Counted from the stretch's first letter, positions 1-8,347 are shown. The stretch is 20,790 nt of DNA from CAZNFR01 sp964572225 (GCA_964572225.1 CAZNFR010000064.1:1-20790), one strand, 5' to 3'. Notes: generated by a model from the sequence alone, not told the origin. Translations and numbers: made by a program.

Positions 1-16
1 CCGCAAACCAAAAAAG

Positions 17-1006
17 ATGATTATGAGACCGTTAAAAATGATTTTCGTGTTTGTTTTTGCCCTCGCCGGCGGGCTTCTCCAGGCACAGTCTTACGAAGAT
101 GTTGTTGCTACTTTCAATGAGGGTGCAGACAATATTAATAGAGGAGAATTTCAGGCTGCATTGGACGACCTGAATGAGGTGCTTACCCTCGGCGAACAAG
201 TGGGTGCCGAAGCCGATGATCTGGTTGCAAAGGCCAAAGAACAAATCCCTCTGATGAATTATCAGATCGCCATCGCTTATATCAAGCAGAAAGATTACGA
301 AAATGCCATTCCATACCTGGAAAACACAGTAGATCTGGCTGCCCAATACGATAACAATCAGGAATTTTCGCAAAAAGCCATGCGCTACCTGCCCACCCTG
401 CTTACCGGTGTAGGTACCCGGAAAATGAAATCAGCCGACCTGGCCGAAGCAGAAAAAATGTTTGAGCACGCCGTGAAATACGCTCCCGATTATCCCAAGG
501 CCTACCTCGGAAAAGGCCTCGTTCATCAGCAAAAATTTGAGGAAGACGCAATGATCGAAGCCCTCGCAAAAGCTATCGAACTGGGACAATCCAAAGGGGA
601 CGCCGAAACCGTCGAAACCGCGCAGACAGCCCTGGGTAAATATTTTGTGGATCTTGGCAAAATTGAACTCGAAGATATGGAGGAGTTCGATGAGGATTAT
701 AGCTATGCCATCGAAGCTTTTGAATCGGCTATTCAATACGATCCTGACAATACTGATGCCCATTACCAGCTTTCCAGCATTTACAATCGTATGATCGAAT
801 ACGATAAAGCCGTTGAACACGGACTCAAAGCACTCGAAAAAGCTACCAACGAACTGCAGATTGCCGCTATCAATTTCGAGCTGGGTAATGCCTATTCAGG
901 AAATGTGGAATACGAAAAAGCCTGTGAAGCTTACACCAAAGCCATGGTAGGCGTTTTCGAAGAAAGAGCCGCCGCCAAGAAGAGAAACCTTCCCGGCTGC
1001 GAATAA
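17..1006 (+). CDS. Secreted tetratricopeptide-repeat (TPR) protein
   Basis: The 329-residue protein starts with a signal peptide (basic start, hydrophobic core at about 8-21, likely cleavage after the LLQAQ segment near residue 24), so it should act in the periplasm or envelope. The rest is helical TPR-like repeats: about 29-62, 81-114, 140-175, 227-260 (AIEAFESAIQYDPDN is a textbook repeat) and 283-316. TPRs are protein-protein scaffolds; no catalytic motif is visible. A second in-frame ATG six bases downstream is an equally possible start. Only 16 bases precede it, so its promoter and any upstream operon partner are outside the window. It is followed directly by a rho-independent terminator, so it is the last gene of its transcript. 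The precise role is unknown. Confident as a TPR protein, not as to function. Confidence 0.85.
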   Translation: MIMRPLKMIFVFVFALAGGLLQAQSYEDVVATFNEGADNINRGEFQAALDDLNEVLTLGEQVGAEADDLVAKAKEQIPLMNYQIAIAYIKQKDYENAIPYLENTVDLAAQYDNNQEFSQKAMRYLPTLLTGVGTRKMKSADLAEAEKMFEHAVKYAPDYPKAYLGKGLVHQQKFEEDAMIEALAKAIELGQSKGDAETVETAQTALGKYFVDLGKIELEDMEEFDEDYSYAIEAFESAIQYDPDNTDAHYQLSSIYNRMIEYDKAVEHGLKALEKATNELQIAAINFELGNAYSGNVEYEKACEAYTKAMVGVFEERAAAKKRNLPGCE

Positions 1007-1033
1007 GAAATTTTTGAGATTTTTTACCTCAGG

Positions 1034-1058
1034 CCCGACTTCCAAGCCGGGTTTTTTT
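1034..1058 (+). terminator. Rho-independent terminator after the TPR gene
   Basis: The inverted repeat CCCGaCT-TCCA-AGcCGGG (stem 1034-1051, one A/C mismatch) is followed by seven T (1052-1058). It lies 27 bases after the TPR stop codon. Its T tract overlaps the stop codon of the convergent gldA gene. On the minus strand the hairpin has no T run after it, so it should mainly stop plus-strand transcription. Confidence 0.8.
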
Positions 1059-1971
1059 ATTTTCCCGTCAACTCCCGGAAAACCTCCTCCAGGGTCTTTT
1101 CCTTTTTTTGCATGGAAAGCACCGTGAGTTCATGATCTACCGCCCATTTAAATAAGACCGGCCGAAGATCTTTGTCAGACGATGATTCGATCAACAATCG
1201 ATTTTCTCCCAGTTCCTTTATTCTTAAAACTCCATCCAGTTTTCCTATTTCTGCGGTATCCGGATTCTTATCAAACTCTATCTGAACCGTCATGGTACCC
1301 CCGGGTTTGATAACCGAGATCTCTGCAGGAGTGCCGTCAGCTTTAATAACCCCACGGTCTATCAGGATTACCCGGTCGCAAATCGCTTCCACCTCCTGCA
1401 TGATATGCGTCGAAAGAATCACCGTCTTCTCCTTACCCAGGGAAGAAATCAGATTCCGGATCTCCACTATCTGCCCGGGATCCAGTCCGCTGGTAGGCTC
1501 ATCCAGAATCAATACCTCAGGATCGTGAATGATCGCCTGCGCGAGACCCACCCTCTGTCGATATCCCCGGGAAAGCTCCCCGATCTTCTTATGTACCTCA
1601 GGCCCCAATCCCGTCATCTCTACCACCTTCTCAACCAGATTTCCGTTTTTCCTCCCCAGCCCGTAAAGATCCCTCACAAAACCCAGATATTCACGGATGT
1701 ACATCTCAGGGTACAAAGGATTGTTCTCGGGTAAATACCCTATCCTTTTCTTCACTTCCATGGCTTGCTCACTTACATCAAAACCGGAAACCCATACCTT
1801 CCCCGCTGTCGGAGTCAGAAATCCGGTGATAATCTTCATGGTAGTGGATTTTCCCGCCCCGTTGGGACCAATAAATCCGGCAATCTCTCCCTTACCCACC
1901 CCGAAGGATATGTTGTTCACCGCCACCTGTTCCCCGTAAACCCGGGTTAATTGTTCAATCTTTATGGACAT
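1057..1971 (-). CDS. gldA: GldA-type ABC transporter ATP-binding protein
   Basis: This is a 304-residue ABC ATPase. Visible motifs are Walker A GPNGAGKST (35-43), the Q-loop region replaced by the GldA/ABC-2-like GYLPENNPLY (78-87), signature LSRGYRQR (133-140), Walker B VLILDEP (153-159) and switch histidine H189 in STHIMQEVE. The full length and the GYLPE(N/H)NPLY segment are typical of GldA, the ATPase that pairs with the GldF and GldG membrane proteins in gliding Bacteroidota. No gldF or gldG is next to it, which is common in the phylum, so it could instead energise another ABC-2 type exporter. It is transcribed toward the TPR gene and its stop codon sits in that gene's terminator. A 109-base gap separates it from the cyanophycinase gene upstream; no clear promoter match was found in that gap. 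Confidence 0.75.
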   Translation of the reverse strand: MSIKIEQLTRVYGEQVAVNNISFGVGKGEIAGFIGPNGAGKSTTMKIITGFLTPTAGKVWVSGFDVSEQAMEVKKRIGYLPENNPLYPEMYIREYLGFVRDLYGLGRKNGNLVEKVVEMTGLGPEVHKKIGELSRGYRQRVGLAQAIIHDPEVLILDEPTSGLDPGQIVEIRNLISSLGKEKTVILSTHIMQEVEAICDRVILIDRGVIKADGTPAEISVIKPGGTMTVQIEFDKNPDTAEIGKLDGVLRIKELGENRLLIESSSDKDLRPVLFKWAVDHELTVLSMQKKEKTLEEVFRELTGK

Positions 1972-2080
1972 ATAAAATCTGTTTTGACCTTTCTGCAGGA
2001 CTAAATATCGGTATAAAATTGGGTTATTCCCTTAATTCTGCAAAATACACCCTCACAATTTGTAAGCAGTCAAACATCGA

Positions 2081-2938
2081 TCACCTAAGCCTGAAACTCT
2101 CACCGGGCAACAAAACCGACAGCTTGAGATCATGACCCCCCAACAGTCCGTCCTGTAAAGCCGTCCTCCCCTCCGGATGTCCAAGTACGATCACCTGACT
2201 CACCCCGTAGACCGTCGCCGAATCTCCCTTCACATGTATGGCCGTCGATTCATCAATTCCCACTCCCAAATATCCCGGATTCTCAAGAATAACCGCGATC
2301 AATCTGTTTAACCGCTGGCGTTGAATAAAATGTTGATCGATAATCACATCCTCAATCAATCCCAATCCCTCTTCCAAAATCATATTATCAGCCTCAATCG
2401 TCTCAAAATACCCGGTATATTCAGGATGCTTCTTCTGATCCCCCGTGATCATCAACCGGCTCTGCACCGCCGCACCCGCACTGGTCCCGGCTATCATCGC
2501 CCCTCCCCGGTATGCCTCAAATATCGCATCCACCGTATTGGTGTTCCGAACCGAGTTCATAAACCTTCCCTGCGAACCCCCGGGCAGGTAAACAAGCGAA
2601 GCTCCTGCAAGCATGGCATATTGCTCTTCATCCAGCCCTCCTCTTCCCGGTCTCAACTCACGGATATCCTCAACCCCTTCCTTCCTGAATTGTCTGGAAG
2701 CGTAATAAAAAGAGGTGTCGGGCTCCAAACTGGCCAGGGGCAGGATCAAAATATACCCTGCTGTGTCGGTCCCGCTCAACCGTATCATATCCCTCACCAT
2801 TTCGGGTGGCCTGCTCCCCCCTCCTATGATAAACAGAGAACCCGCCGGATCTGTTTCCGGATCCCCGGGCGAAGCACAAAAATTTGAAACAAACAAAAAC
2901 AGAATGAATACCGGTATGAGTCGAAAAGATTTTATCAT
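2081..2938 (-). CDS. Secreted cyanophycinase-like peptidase (S51 family)
   Basis: The 285-residue protein has a hydrophobic N-terminal signal (residues 5-20) ending at C21, which may be lipidated although SNFC is a poor lipobox. The mature part matches cyanophycinase/peptidase S51: FIIGGGS near 36-42, PGGSQ (119-123), nucleophile serine S153 in GTSAGAA, DQHF (201-204) with a likely catalytic histidine, and GIDESTA (227-233). Cyanophycinase cleaves the Asp-Arg storage polymer cyanophycin to beta-Asp-Arg; other S51 members cleave other peptides, so the substrate is not proven. I chose the ATG at 2938 because the signal peptide begins there and the gap to sulfatase 1 is then 43 bases. An earlier in-frame ATG at 3037 would overlap the sulfatase by 56 bases and bury the signal peptide. 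It is the last gene of the FISUMP-sulfatase cluster. Confidence 0.8.
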   Translation of the reverse strand: MIKSFRLIPVFILFLFVSNFCASPGDPETDPAGSLFIIGGGSRPPEMVRDMIRLSGTDTAGYILILPLASLEPDTSFYYASRQFRKEGVEDIRELRPGRGGLDEEQYAMLAGASLVYLPGGSQGRFMNSVRNTNTVDAIFEAYRGGAMIAGTSAGAAVQSRLMITGDQKKHPEYTGYFETIEADNMILEEGLGLIEDVIIDQHFIQRQRLNRLIAVILENPGYLGVGIDESTAIHVKGDSATVYGVSQVIVLGHPEGRTALQDGLLGGHDLKLSVLLPGESFRLR

Positions 2939-2981
2939 ATCAGACAATTTTCCATATATACCCTCCACCAGCCAGAATCCC

Positions 2982-4634
2982 TTATTCAGAAACCACCTTT
3001 GCACTGGGCTTAAACCCGATCCTGAAAGCCTGAGCACTTACCTCATCCCCCTCCTGAACCACAAATGGCCCGGTATACAAAAAACTAAGTCCCACAGTAT
3101 ATCCCCTCCCGTTCACCTGGTAAGCTACCGAGGCACCGGGAGTTGCACATTCTATGCTCACCTCACCGTCTGCCACCCTGATTACCGGATCCTCCGTAAC
3201 CGGCTGCTCCATCCCGGGCCACATCGACTCTACCAACTCCTTCTCAGGAATGGGTCCCGGATCCCCAATCTCCTCCATCCAGTCCAGGTGGGCCTTCCTC
3301 ATCCTTTCCATTACTTCCTGATATTCAGGATCCCCCGCAAGATTCTTTAACTCCCAGGGATCTTTTTCCACATCGTAAAGTTCTTCCAACTCCTTGGAAG
3401 TCCTGAACCAATACATCTGGTCCTCATTCAGACTTCCCTCATCCTTCATTCTCAGCAACTCATTCATGGTAGGAATATTTAGTCTGAATTGTATAGGCTG
3501 ATAAGCCCCTACCTCCGGCATGTAGTTCCGGATATACTTATACTGCTTGTCTCTGACCGCCCTTCGACAGTCGGTTTGCCCATCCATACGATCGCGTGCA
3601 GCAAAAATGTATTCCCTGGGTTCCCCCTCCTGATCACCCATGAAGGCCTGACCATGCATGTATTCCGGGATCTCCACACCCGCGAGCGAAAGGATGGTGG
3701 CAGGGATATCCACAAAGCTGATCAGCTCTTCATTCACCGTACCCGCCAGTCTGCCCCCCGGCAAACGTATAATCATGGGAACCTTGAGTCCGCTGTCCAG
3801 AATTTCCCTCTTACCCCGGGGCATAGGTCCTCCATGATCCGAATAAAAAATGATAATGGTCGAATCCAGCAGACCGTCCTCTTCCAGCTGGGCAATCACT
3901 TCTCCAACCTCACGGTCCATAATCGTAATATTGGTATACAAGGTGGCAAGATCCTTCCGTACCACTTCATTGTCAGGATAAATGGGCGGCACAGGCACAT
4001 CCTCCGGCTTAACTGCCTTCGGCTCGTCCAGCCATCCCCAGATCTGCGACTCATGTGACCTCATAAAATTGAAAATGGAAAAGAAAGGCATGCCTTCCGG
4101 CCGGTCCCTCCAATGAGCCGAACGACTGCTCTCATCCCAGGCAGTCCCCGGCGCCCTGAACTGATAATCCTCCTTGTCGTTATTGGTAGTGTAAAAACCC
4201 GCTGCTCTCAAAAACTCGGTGTAGCATTTTACCTCCGGACCCGGAGTGGCTTCGTAGGGAGGACAACCCTTGAGCTCGGGAAGATCCTTCCGACTGGTCC
4301 TCATATTGTTGGCTCCGAAACTTGTAGGATACATTCCTGTAATCAGGGCAGCTCGGCTGGGTGCACATACCCCCGATACCGAAAAGACCTGTGTAAAACG
4401 TATGCCTTCTTCCGCAAGCCTGTCCAGATTGGGTGTGTAGGCTGCGGGATCCCCGTAGGAGCCGAGCAGCGGACTGATATCTTCGGTGACCAGACACAGT
4501 ATGTTGGGCCGGAAACCCAGCTCTTCGTGAAACGAACCCTCTTCTTCCGAAGATACGCAGCCGGAAAGTAAAAGTCCCGCAAGGGCACCCTGACCCAGTA
4601 ATATTTTTCTTTTGGTTAGGTTGATATTCTGCAT
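2982..4634 (-). CDS. Lipoprotein sulfatase 1 with C-terminal beta domain
   Basis: This is a 550-residue type I (S1) sulfatase. A lipoprotein signal ends at LLLSGC with C26 as lipid site; the acidic SSEEE run just after fits the surface-export signals of Bacteroidota lipoproteins. The active-site motif CAPSR places the cysteine converted to formylglycine at C90, within C-x-P-S-R followed by LITG. Metal ligands are likely E51-D52 (in TEDISP) and D-H in SDHGG. The TEDISP...LGSYGD and MYPTSFGANNMR stretches resemble bacterial heparan N-sulfatase-like S1 enzymes, but the substrate is inferred only. The last 70 residues (about 480-550) look like a chitobiase/FN3-associated C-terminal beta domain: ATPGASVAYQVNG followed by GDEVSAQAFRIGF. 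It lies 10 bases after the FISUMP gene and 43 before the cyanophycinase gene, so the three are probably co-transcribed. It needs a sulfatase-maturing enzyme, which is not in the window. Confidence 0.88.
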   Translation of the reverse strand: MQNINLTKRKILLGQGALAGLLLSGCVSSEEEGSFHEELGFRPNILCLVTEDISPLLGSYGDPAAYTPNLDRLAEEGIRFTQVFSVSGVCAPSRAALITGMYPTSFGANNMRTSRKDLPELKGCPPYEATPGPEVKCYTEFLRAAGFYTTNNDKEDYQFRAPGTAWDESSRSAHWRDRPEGMPFFSIFNFMRSHESQIWGWLDEPKAVKPEDVPVPPIYPDNEVVRKDLATLYTNITIMDREVGEVIAQLEEDGLLDSTIIIFYSDHGGPMPRGKREILDSGLKVPMIIRLPGGRLAGTVNEELISFVDIPATILSLAGVEIPEYMHGQAFMGDQEGEPREYIFAARDRMDGQTDCRRAVRDKQYKYIRNYMPEVGAYQPIQFRLNIPTMNELLRMKDEGSLNEDQMYWFRTSKELEELYDVEKDPWELKNLAGDPEYQEVMERMRKAHLDWMEEIGDPGPIPEKELVESMWPGMEQPVTEDPVIRVADGEVSIECATPGASVAYQVNGRGYTVGLSFLYTGPFVVQEGDEVSAQAFRIGFKPSAKVVSE

Positions 4635-4644
4635 TGTATTGGTT

Positions 4645-5316
4645 TTAGCGGTTACGGATGCATCTGACAGACATCCCGTTGAATTTCTGATAGTAGTTAT
4701 CGATGATCAGACTGAGGTATTTCGGCGGAGCCACATACCAGTAATTGTCGAGCTGGGTAAACCAGGCCCTGTCATTACCGTTCTCCGTTGAACTCCAGAA
4801 CAAGGCCCAGGAATTGATCCGGTGATAGGAACCGGCATATCCCCCTCCGGCAGGCAATGCCGAAAATCCGCTGGAATTGGTGCCATCCCAGGAAGGATAA
4901 CCTTCAGAAGTAACCTTCATTTTCATACCTGCCGTATCCTCCCCCAAAAAAGCCGTCAGCTCCCGCCAGTCCTCCACGGAAGGAATGTGCCAGCCATCCG
5001 GACAAATCCCGGTCGATCCATCAATCCTGCTGTATTGCATGGCCTCATCCCAGGTATACAATCCTCCGTAAACCTTGCAGTTAAGAGGAAGATTCCGGTA
5101 ACAGGTTTTTTCAATCTCAGCGTTGTCCGATTGCGCATGATCAAATACCGGAGTGCCAATATTCATATTTCGGGCCATCCAGCACTGTTGGCCAATCTGA
5201 ACGGTAGGATAAACCTGCCCGTTGCGTTGATCGGTATAATCTGTGCCGCATTCATGGAGCTGGGCCCAAAGTGGCCCGCCCGTGATGAATAACAACAGGG
5301 TGATCAGGGTTCTCAT
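4645..5316 (-). CDS. Secreted FISUMP (Fibrobacter major paralogous) domain protein
   Basis: The 223-residue protein has a signal peptide (MRTLITLLLFITGGPLWAQ) and one FISUMP domain filling the rest. Typical marks are DQRNGQVYPTVQIGQQCWMA (29-48), NMNIG, CPDGWHIPS (105-113), FSALPAGG (151-158), FWSSTE and the terminal GMSVRCIRN. Such domains occur in secreted and surface proteins of Fibrobacter and Bacteroidota. Their biochemical role is not established; a C-type-lectin-like fold has been suggested for related families. There is no T9SS sorting domain. I chose the ATG at 5316. In-frame ATGs at 5343 and 5373 lie beside or upstream of a candidate promoter box (5345-5352). It is first in the cluster with sulfatase 1 (10-base gap), which suggests binding or envelope work linked to glycan use, but that is inference. 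Confidence 0.8.
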   Translation of the reverse strand: MRTLITLLLFITGGPLWAQLHECGTDYTDQRNGQVYPTVQIGQQCWMARNMNIGTPVFDHAQSDNAEIEKTCYRNLPLNCKVYGGLYTWDEAMQYSRIDGSTGICPDGWHIPSVEDWRELTAFLGEDTAGMKMKVTSEGYPSWDGTNSSGFSALPAGGGYAGSYHRINSWALFWSSTENGNDRAWFTQLDNYWYVAPPKYLSLIIDNYYQKFNGMSVRCIRNR

Positions 5317-5344
5317 ATGGGTAATCAGATTATGGTTAGACATG

Positions 5345-5374
5345 TAAAAGTAATGGAAAACCAAGGGAATCAAA
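5345..5374 (-). promoter_or_regulatory. Candidate Bacteroidota promoter for the FISUMP-sulfatase-S51 cluster
   Basis: On the minus strand a TTTG (-33 like, 5374-5371) is followed after 18 bases by TACTTTTA (5352-5345), one mismatch from TAnnTTTG. Transcription would start just before the ATG at 5316. The box lies in the 76-base gap after tcdA, so the cluster can be expressed apart from the housekeeping operon upstream. Confidence 0.4.
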
Positions 5375-5392
5375 AGGAATCAGGGAAAGAAT

Positions 5393-6121
5393 CTAATAGG
5401 GAATCTCAGCAATTTCCCTTATGATCACACTCGCCATGGCAATCCCAAATGCAGGTGGGATATAGGAAATGGTGCCCACAGCTGATTTTTTGTTTCTTTC
5501 TCCTTCCACTTCAACGATGGTCGACGGATCCACCTTCTCGGTTGAGAATACCACCTTAAAGCCCTCCCGTATTCCTAACCTGTGCAACTGCTTCCTGACC
5601 ACATGACCAAACCGGCAGGTATGCGACTCCGATACATCACTCACCCTGATCTGCAGGGGATCATACTTTCCTCCGCTGCCAAAGGAACTGACCAGGGGAT
5701 AGCCCTTCTCAAATACCTTCCTGATAAAGAAAACCTTGGGCGATAGGGTATCTATGGCATCAGCCACATAATCAAACTTCTGTGTCAGAATGTTGTCTAC
5801 CACCTCATCGGCCATGTAGACCGTGTGTCTGGTTATCTTAATCTCCGGATTAATATCCTTCAGCCTCTCTTCCATTAGCTCGGTTTTGTATTTCCCCTCC
5901 GTACTGCTCAGTGCAATCAGCTGGCGATTCCGGTTGGACGGACTTACCTGGTCACCATCTACCAGGGTTAGCCTGCCTATACCGGCTCTCCCCAGCATCT
6001 CGGCCACATAGGCTCCCACTCCCCCTAGTCCGGCAATAAGGACATGAGCCTTGCCCAGCCTGTCCAGCTTTTCCTCCCCGGTAAGGAGAAGGGTTCTTTG
6101 CTGCCACTCAGGATAACTCAT
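5393..6121 (-). CDS. tcdA: tRNA threonylcarbamoyladenosine dehydratase (TcdA/CsdL)
   Basis: The 242-residue protein belongs to the E1/ThiF-like family. TcdA uses ATP to dehydrate t6A37 in ANN-decoding tRNAs to the cyclic form ct6A in the cytoplasm. Sequence support: nucleotide-binding GLGGVGAYVAE (31-41), DGDQVSPSNRNRQ (55-67) with the adenylation arginines, ADAIDT (120-125) and the family-typical SDVSESHTCRFGH (161-173). Length is close to that of the compact Bacteroidota members (E. coli's is about 268). Its start overlaps the stop of the TatD-like gene by four bases (ATGA), so the two are translationally coupled in the gltX operon. It carries no transmembrane tail of the E. coli type that I can see. 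Confidence 0.9.
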   Translation of the reverse strand: MSYPEWQQRTLLLTGEEKLDRLGKAHVLIAGLGGVGAYVAEMLGRAGIGRLTLVDGDQVSPSNRNRQLIALSSTEGKYKTELMEERLKDINPEIKITRHTVYMADEVVDNILTQKFDYVADAIDTLSPKVFFIRKVFEKGYPLVSSFGSGGKYDPLQIRVSDVSESHTCRFGHVVRKQLHRLGIREGFKVVFSTEKVDPSTIVEVEGERNKKSAVGTISYIPPAFGIAMASVIIREIAEIPY

Positions 6122-6795
6122 TTGCTGAAAACCTTTAGAAAATTTTGGTGAATGGCCTTCTTAAGCGATGGAATCTCCAGCCCCCTCAAAGAGGCTACCT
6201 CAGCATACAGGGTTTCAATCTCAATCTCGTCGTCGTCCGTTTCAAAAAAAATGCTCTCCAGGGGGAGCCCCAACAGAATTTCTTCAGACTTTTCCTTCTT
6301 ACGGAGTATCCTTTCCCCGATCGAAATGTACATCCCATGAGAAATCAATTGTTCAGCCATGGCCAGGCTACTGTTGAATCCATGAACAATCCAGGACTGC
6401 TCTGCCTGAAAGTCCCGGCGGATCTCAATCAGCTCATTATAAGCCTTTACGCAATGAATGATCAGCGGTTTTCCACTTTCCTCCGAATACCCGATGTGCT
6501 TCAGAAAGATCTCCTTCTGAAAATTCAATCCGGCAGGAATCACCTTATCCAGTCCGCACTCCCCGATGGCAAATGCATTCTCATCCCCGGCCGCCAGACC
6601 AAGCCGCCGGGATATATCCTCTGTCCGCGTGGTTTTTGAAATATGCCAGGGATGGAATCCCACACTGAAGGGTTTCGGGCACTCCCCTGCATAATCATCC
6701 AGAAAAAGATTATACAAACGGAATACCCCCCCAGGTGCGGATGCCCTGTGTGAATGAATATCAATATAGTCCTCTTCCCCGGGAAGAAATGCCAT
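6118..6795 (-). CDS. TatD-family metal-dependent hydrolase/DNase
   Basis: This is a 225-residue TatD-like protein, a TIM-barrel metallohydrolase family with 3'-5' exonuclease activity in studied members. Expected metal ligands are all present: D12/H14/H16 in IDIHSHR, E79 in IGECGLD, H114 in LIIHCVKA, H138 in WIVHGF and D187 in FETDDD. GFHPWH (46-51) is the usual second-strand motif. It is shorter than E. coli TatD (260 residues), as many Bacteroidota homologues are. It begins 2 bases after the gltX stop and overlaps tcdA by 4 bases, so it sits in the middle of a three-gene operon with two tRNA-related genes. That position fits a nucleic-acid maintenance role, but its substrate is not shown by sequence. 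Confidence 0.88.
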   Translation of the reverse strand: MAFLPGEEDYIDIHSHRASAPGGVFRLYNLFLDDYAGECPKPFSVGFHPWHISKTTRTEDISRRLGLAAGDENAFAIGECGLDKVIPAGLNFQKEIFLKHIGYSEESGKPLIIHCVKAYNELIEIRRDFQAEQSWIVHGFNSSLAMAEQLISHGMYISIGERILRKKEKSEEILLGLPLESIFFETDDDEIEIETLYAEVASLRGLEIPSLKKAIHQNFLKVFSK

Positions 6796-6797
6796 GA

Positions 6798-8324
6798 TTA
6801 ACCCAGTCTTTCAATTGCAAATTTCATTCGGGAAAGGGTTTCATCCTTTCCGATCATAGAAGAGATCTCAAACAGACCCGGTCCCTTGAGATCCCCCACA
6901 AGAGCCAGCCTCCAGGCATTCATGATTGCCCCCATCCCCAATTCATTCTCCTCAATGAAAGCTTTGACCACCTTTTCCATGTTTTCCGCCCCAAAATCAT
7001 CCAGCTTTTCCAATACCTCTGCCAACCGGGCTATCGATTCCCCGGTACCCTCCTTCCAGCGTTTCTTTACCGCCTTGGCTTCGAAATCCTCTGGCGCACG
7101 AAAGAAAAAGTCGGAATGATCCCACATCTCATGGACAAATCCGGCCCTTTCCCTAACCATCTCAACTACGTTAACCACATAATTCTTTTCGGCTTCAATC
7201 CCCTTTTCCTTCAGGATCTCAGCAAAATGCTCAGCCAACACCGCCGGATCCTTATTCTGCAGGTACTGATGGTTATACCATCCTGCCTTCTCAGGATCAA
7301 ACCGGGCACCCGACTTACCTACTTTATCAAGATCAAACTCCTCCACCAACTCATCCAGGCTGAAAAGTTCCTGCTCCGTTCCCGGGTTCCAGCCCAGAAA
7401 AGCGAGAATGTTAATACAGGTATCCGGAAAATACCCCGATTCGCGGTATCCCGGGAATACCTCTCCGCTTTCAGGATCCTTCCAGTTTAAAGGGAAAACG
7501 GGAAAGCCTCCCTTATCTCCATCCCTCTTGCTCAGCTTCCCCTTGCCATTGGGCTTAAGGATCAAGGGCAAATGTGCAAACTGAGGCATGTCATCCTCAA
7601 TGCCCAGTGCACGGTAAAGACTGACATGCAGGGGCAGGGAAGGTAACCACTCCTCCCCCCTTATCACATGGGTAATCTTCATCAGGTAGTCATCCACTAC
7701 ATTGGCCAGATGATAGGTGGGCATTCCATCCGACTTGTATAACACCTTATCGTCGAGCGTAGAGGTGTGTATCACTACCCTTCCCCTTATCACATCGTTC
7801 ATCACAATCTCCTGGTTCTCAGAAAATTTGAAACGGATCACATAGGGCTCTCCGCTATCGAGACGGCGGTCCACTTCCCTGCTATCCAGGGTTAAAGAAT
7901 TCTTTAATTGTTCGCGGGCCTTGTAATCATAAATAAAGGTTTCTCCCCTGACTTCCATTTCAGCCCTCAGTTTATCCAGTTCTTCAGGGGTGTCAAATGC
8001 ATAATAAGCCTCGCCCGAAAGAACCAGACTCTCGGCATACTGATGATAGAGGTTCTTCCTTTCCGACTGTCGGTAAGGTCCGTAATCCCCTCCTTTGGAA
8101 ACGCCCTCGTCCGGTTCTATTCCACACCATTTCAGTGACTCAATGATATACTCTTCCGCTCCGGGTACATACCGCAGCTGATCGGTATCCTCAATTCGTA
8201 AAATGAATGTGCCATTATATTTGCGGGCATAGAGATAGTTAAACAATGCCGTTCTGAGTCCGCCAATATGAAGGGGACCTGTCGGACTCGGAGCGAAACG
8301 CACTCGTACGAGATTGGTGGACAT
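6798..8324 (-). CDS. gltX: Glutamyl-tRNA synthetase
   Basis: The 508-residue class I aminoacyl-tRNA synthetase charges tRNA-Glu with glutamate in the cytoplasm. The class I signatures are clear: RFAPSPTGPLHIGGLRTALF (HIGH-type motif at 19-22) and KLSKRDGD (KMSKS-type motif at 263-267), with RIEDTD at 43-48. I placed the start at the ATG at 8324 (MSTNLVRVRF). An in-frame ATG at 8342 would lie inside a good promoter box (8340-8347) and adds residues not seen in the family. It leads the operon with the TatD-like gene and tcdA. The sulfatase 2 stop lies 48 bases upstream on the same strand, so some read-through is possible. Confidence 0.95.
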   Translation of the reverse strand: MSTNLVRVRFAPSPTGPLHIGGLRTALFNYLYARKYNGTFILRIEDTDQLRYVPGAEEYIIESLKWCGIEPDEGVSKGGDYGPYRQSERKNLYHQYAESLVLSGEAYYAFDTPEELDKLRAEMEVRGETFIYDYKAREQLKNSLTLDSREVDRRLDSGEPYVIRFKFSENQEIVMNDVIRGRVVIHTSTLDDKVLYKSDGMPTYHLANVVDDYLMKITHVIRGEEWLPSLPLHVSLYRALGIEDDMPQFAHLPLILKPNGKGKLSKRDGDKGGFPVFPLNWKDPESGEVFPGYRESGYFPDTCINILAFLGWNPGTEQELFSLDELVEEFDLDKVGKSGARFDPEKAGWYNHQYLQNKDPAVLAEHFAEILKEKGIEAEKNYVVNVVEMVRERAGFVHEMWDHSDFFFRAPEDFEAKAVKKRWKEGTGESIARLAEVLEKLDDFGAENMEKVVKAFIEENELGMGAIMNAWRLALVGDLKGPGLFEISSMIGKDETLSRMKFAIERLG

Positions 8325-8339
8325 AAATAAAGTTTTCCC

Positions 8340-8347
8340 CAAAGATA
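8340..8347 (-). promoter_or_regulatory. Candidate -7 box for the gltX operon
   Basis: TATCTTTG on the minus strand matches TAnnTTTG exactly in the 48-base gap between sulfatase 2 and gltX. Transcription would begin about 10 bases before the ATG at 8324. The -33 region carries only a TTTT run about 20 bases upstream, so this half is weak. Confidence 0.5.

Noticed and set aside
1972..2080. Possible hairpin GGG-AATAA-CCC and promoter in the gap before gldA
   Set aside because: The stem is only 3 bp, and no TAnnTTTG box with correct spacing is present.
2939..3037. Longer cyanophycinase reading frame starting at 3037
   Set aside because: It would overlap sulfatase 1 and place the signal peptide 33 residues inside the protein; the ATG at 2938 gives a normal secreted protein.
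2321..4571. Long open frames on the plus strand opposite the peptidase and sulfatase 1 genes
   Set aside because: Their translations have no recognisable domains and are rich in Pro, Arg, His and Ser as expected for antisense reading of GC-rich coding DNA; the minus-strand genes have clear motifs.
5353..5392. Triple GATTC micro-repeat in the tcdA-FISUMP gap as a regulatory array
   Set aside because: Only five shared bases with uneven spacing; likely chance in a short purine/pyrimidine-biased segment.
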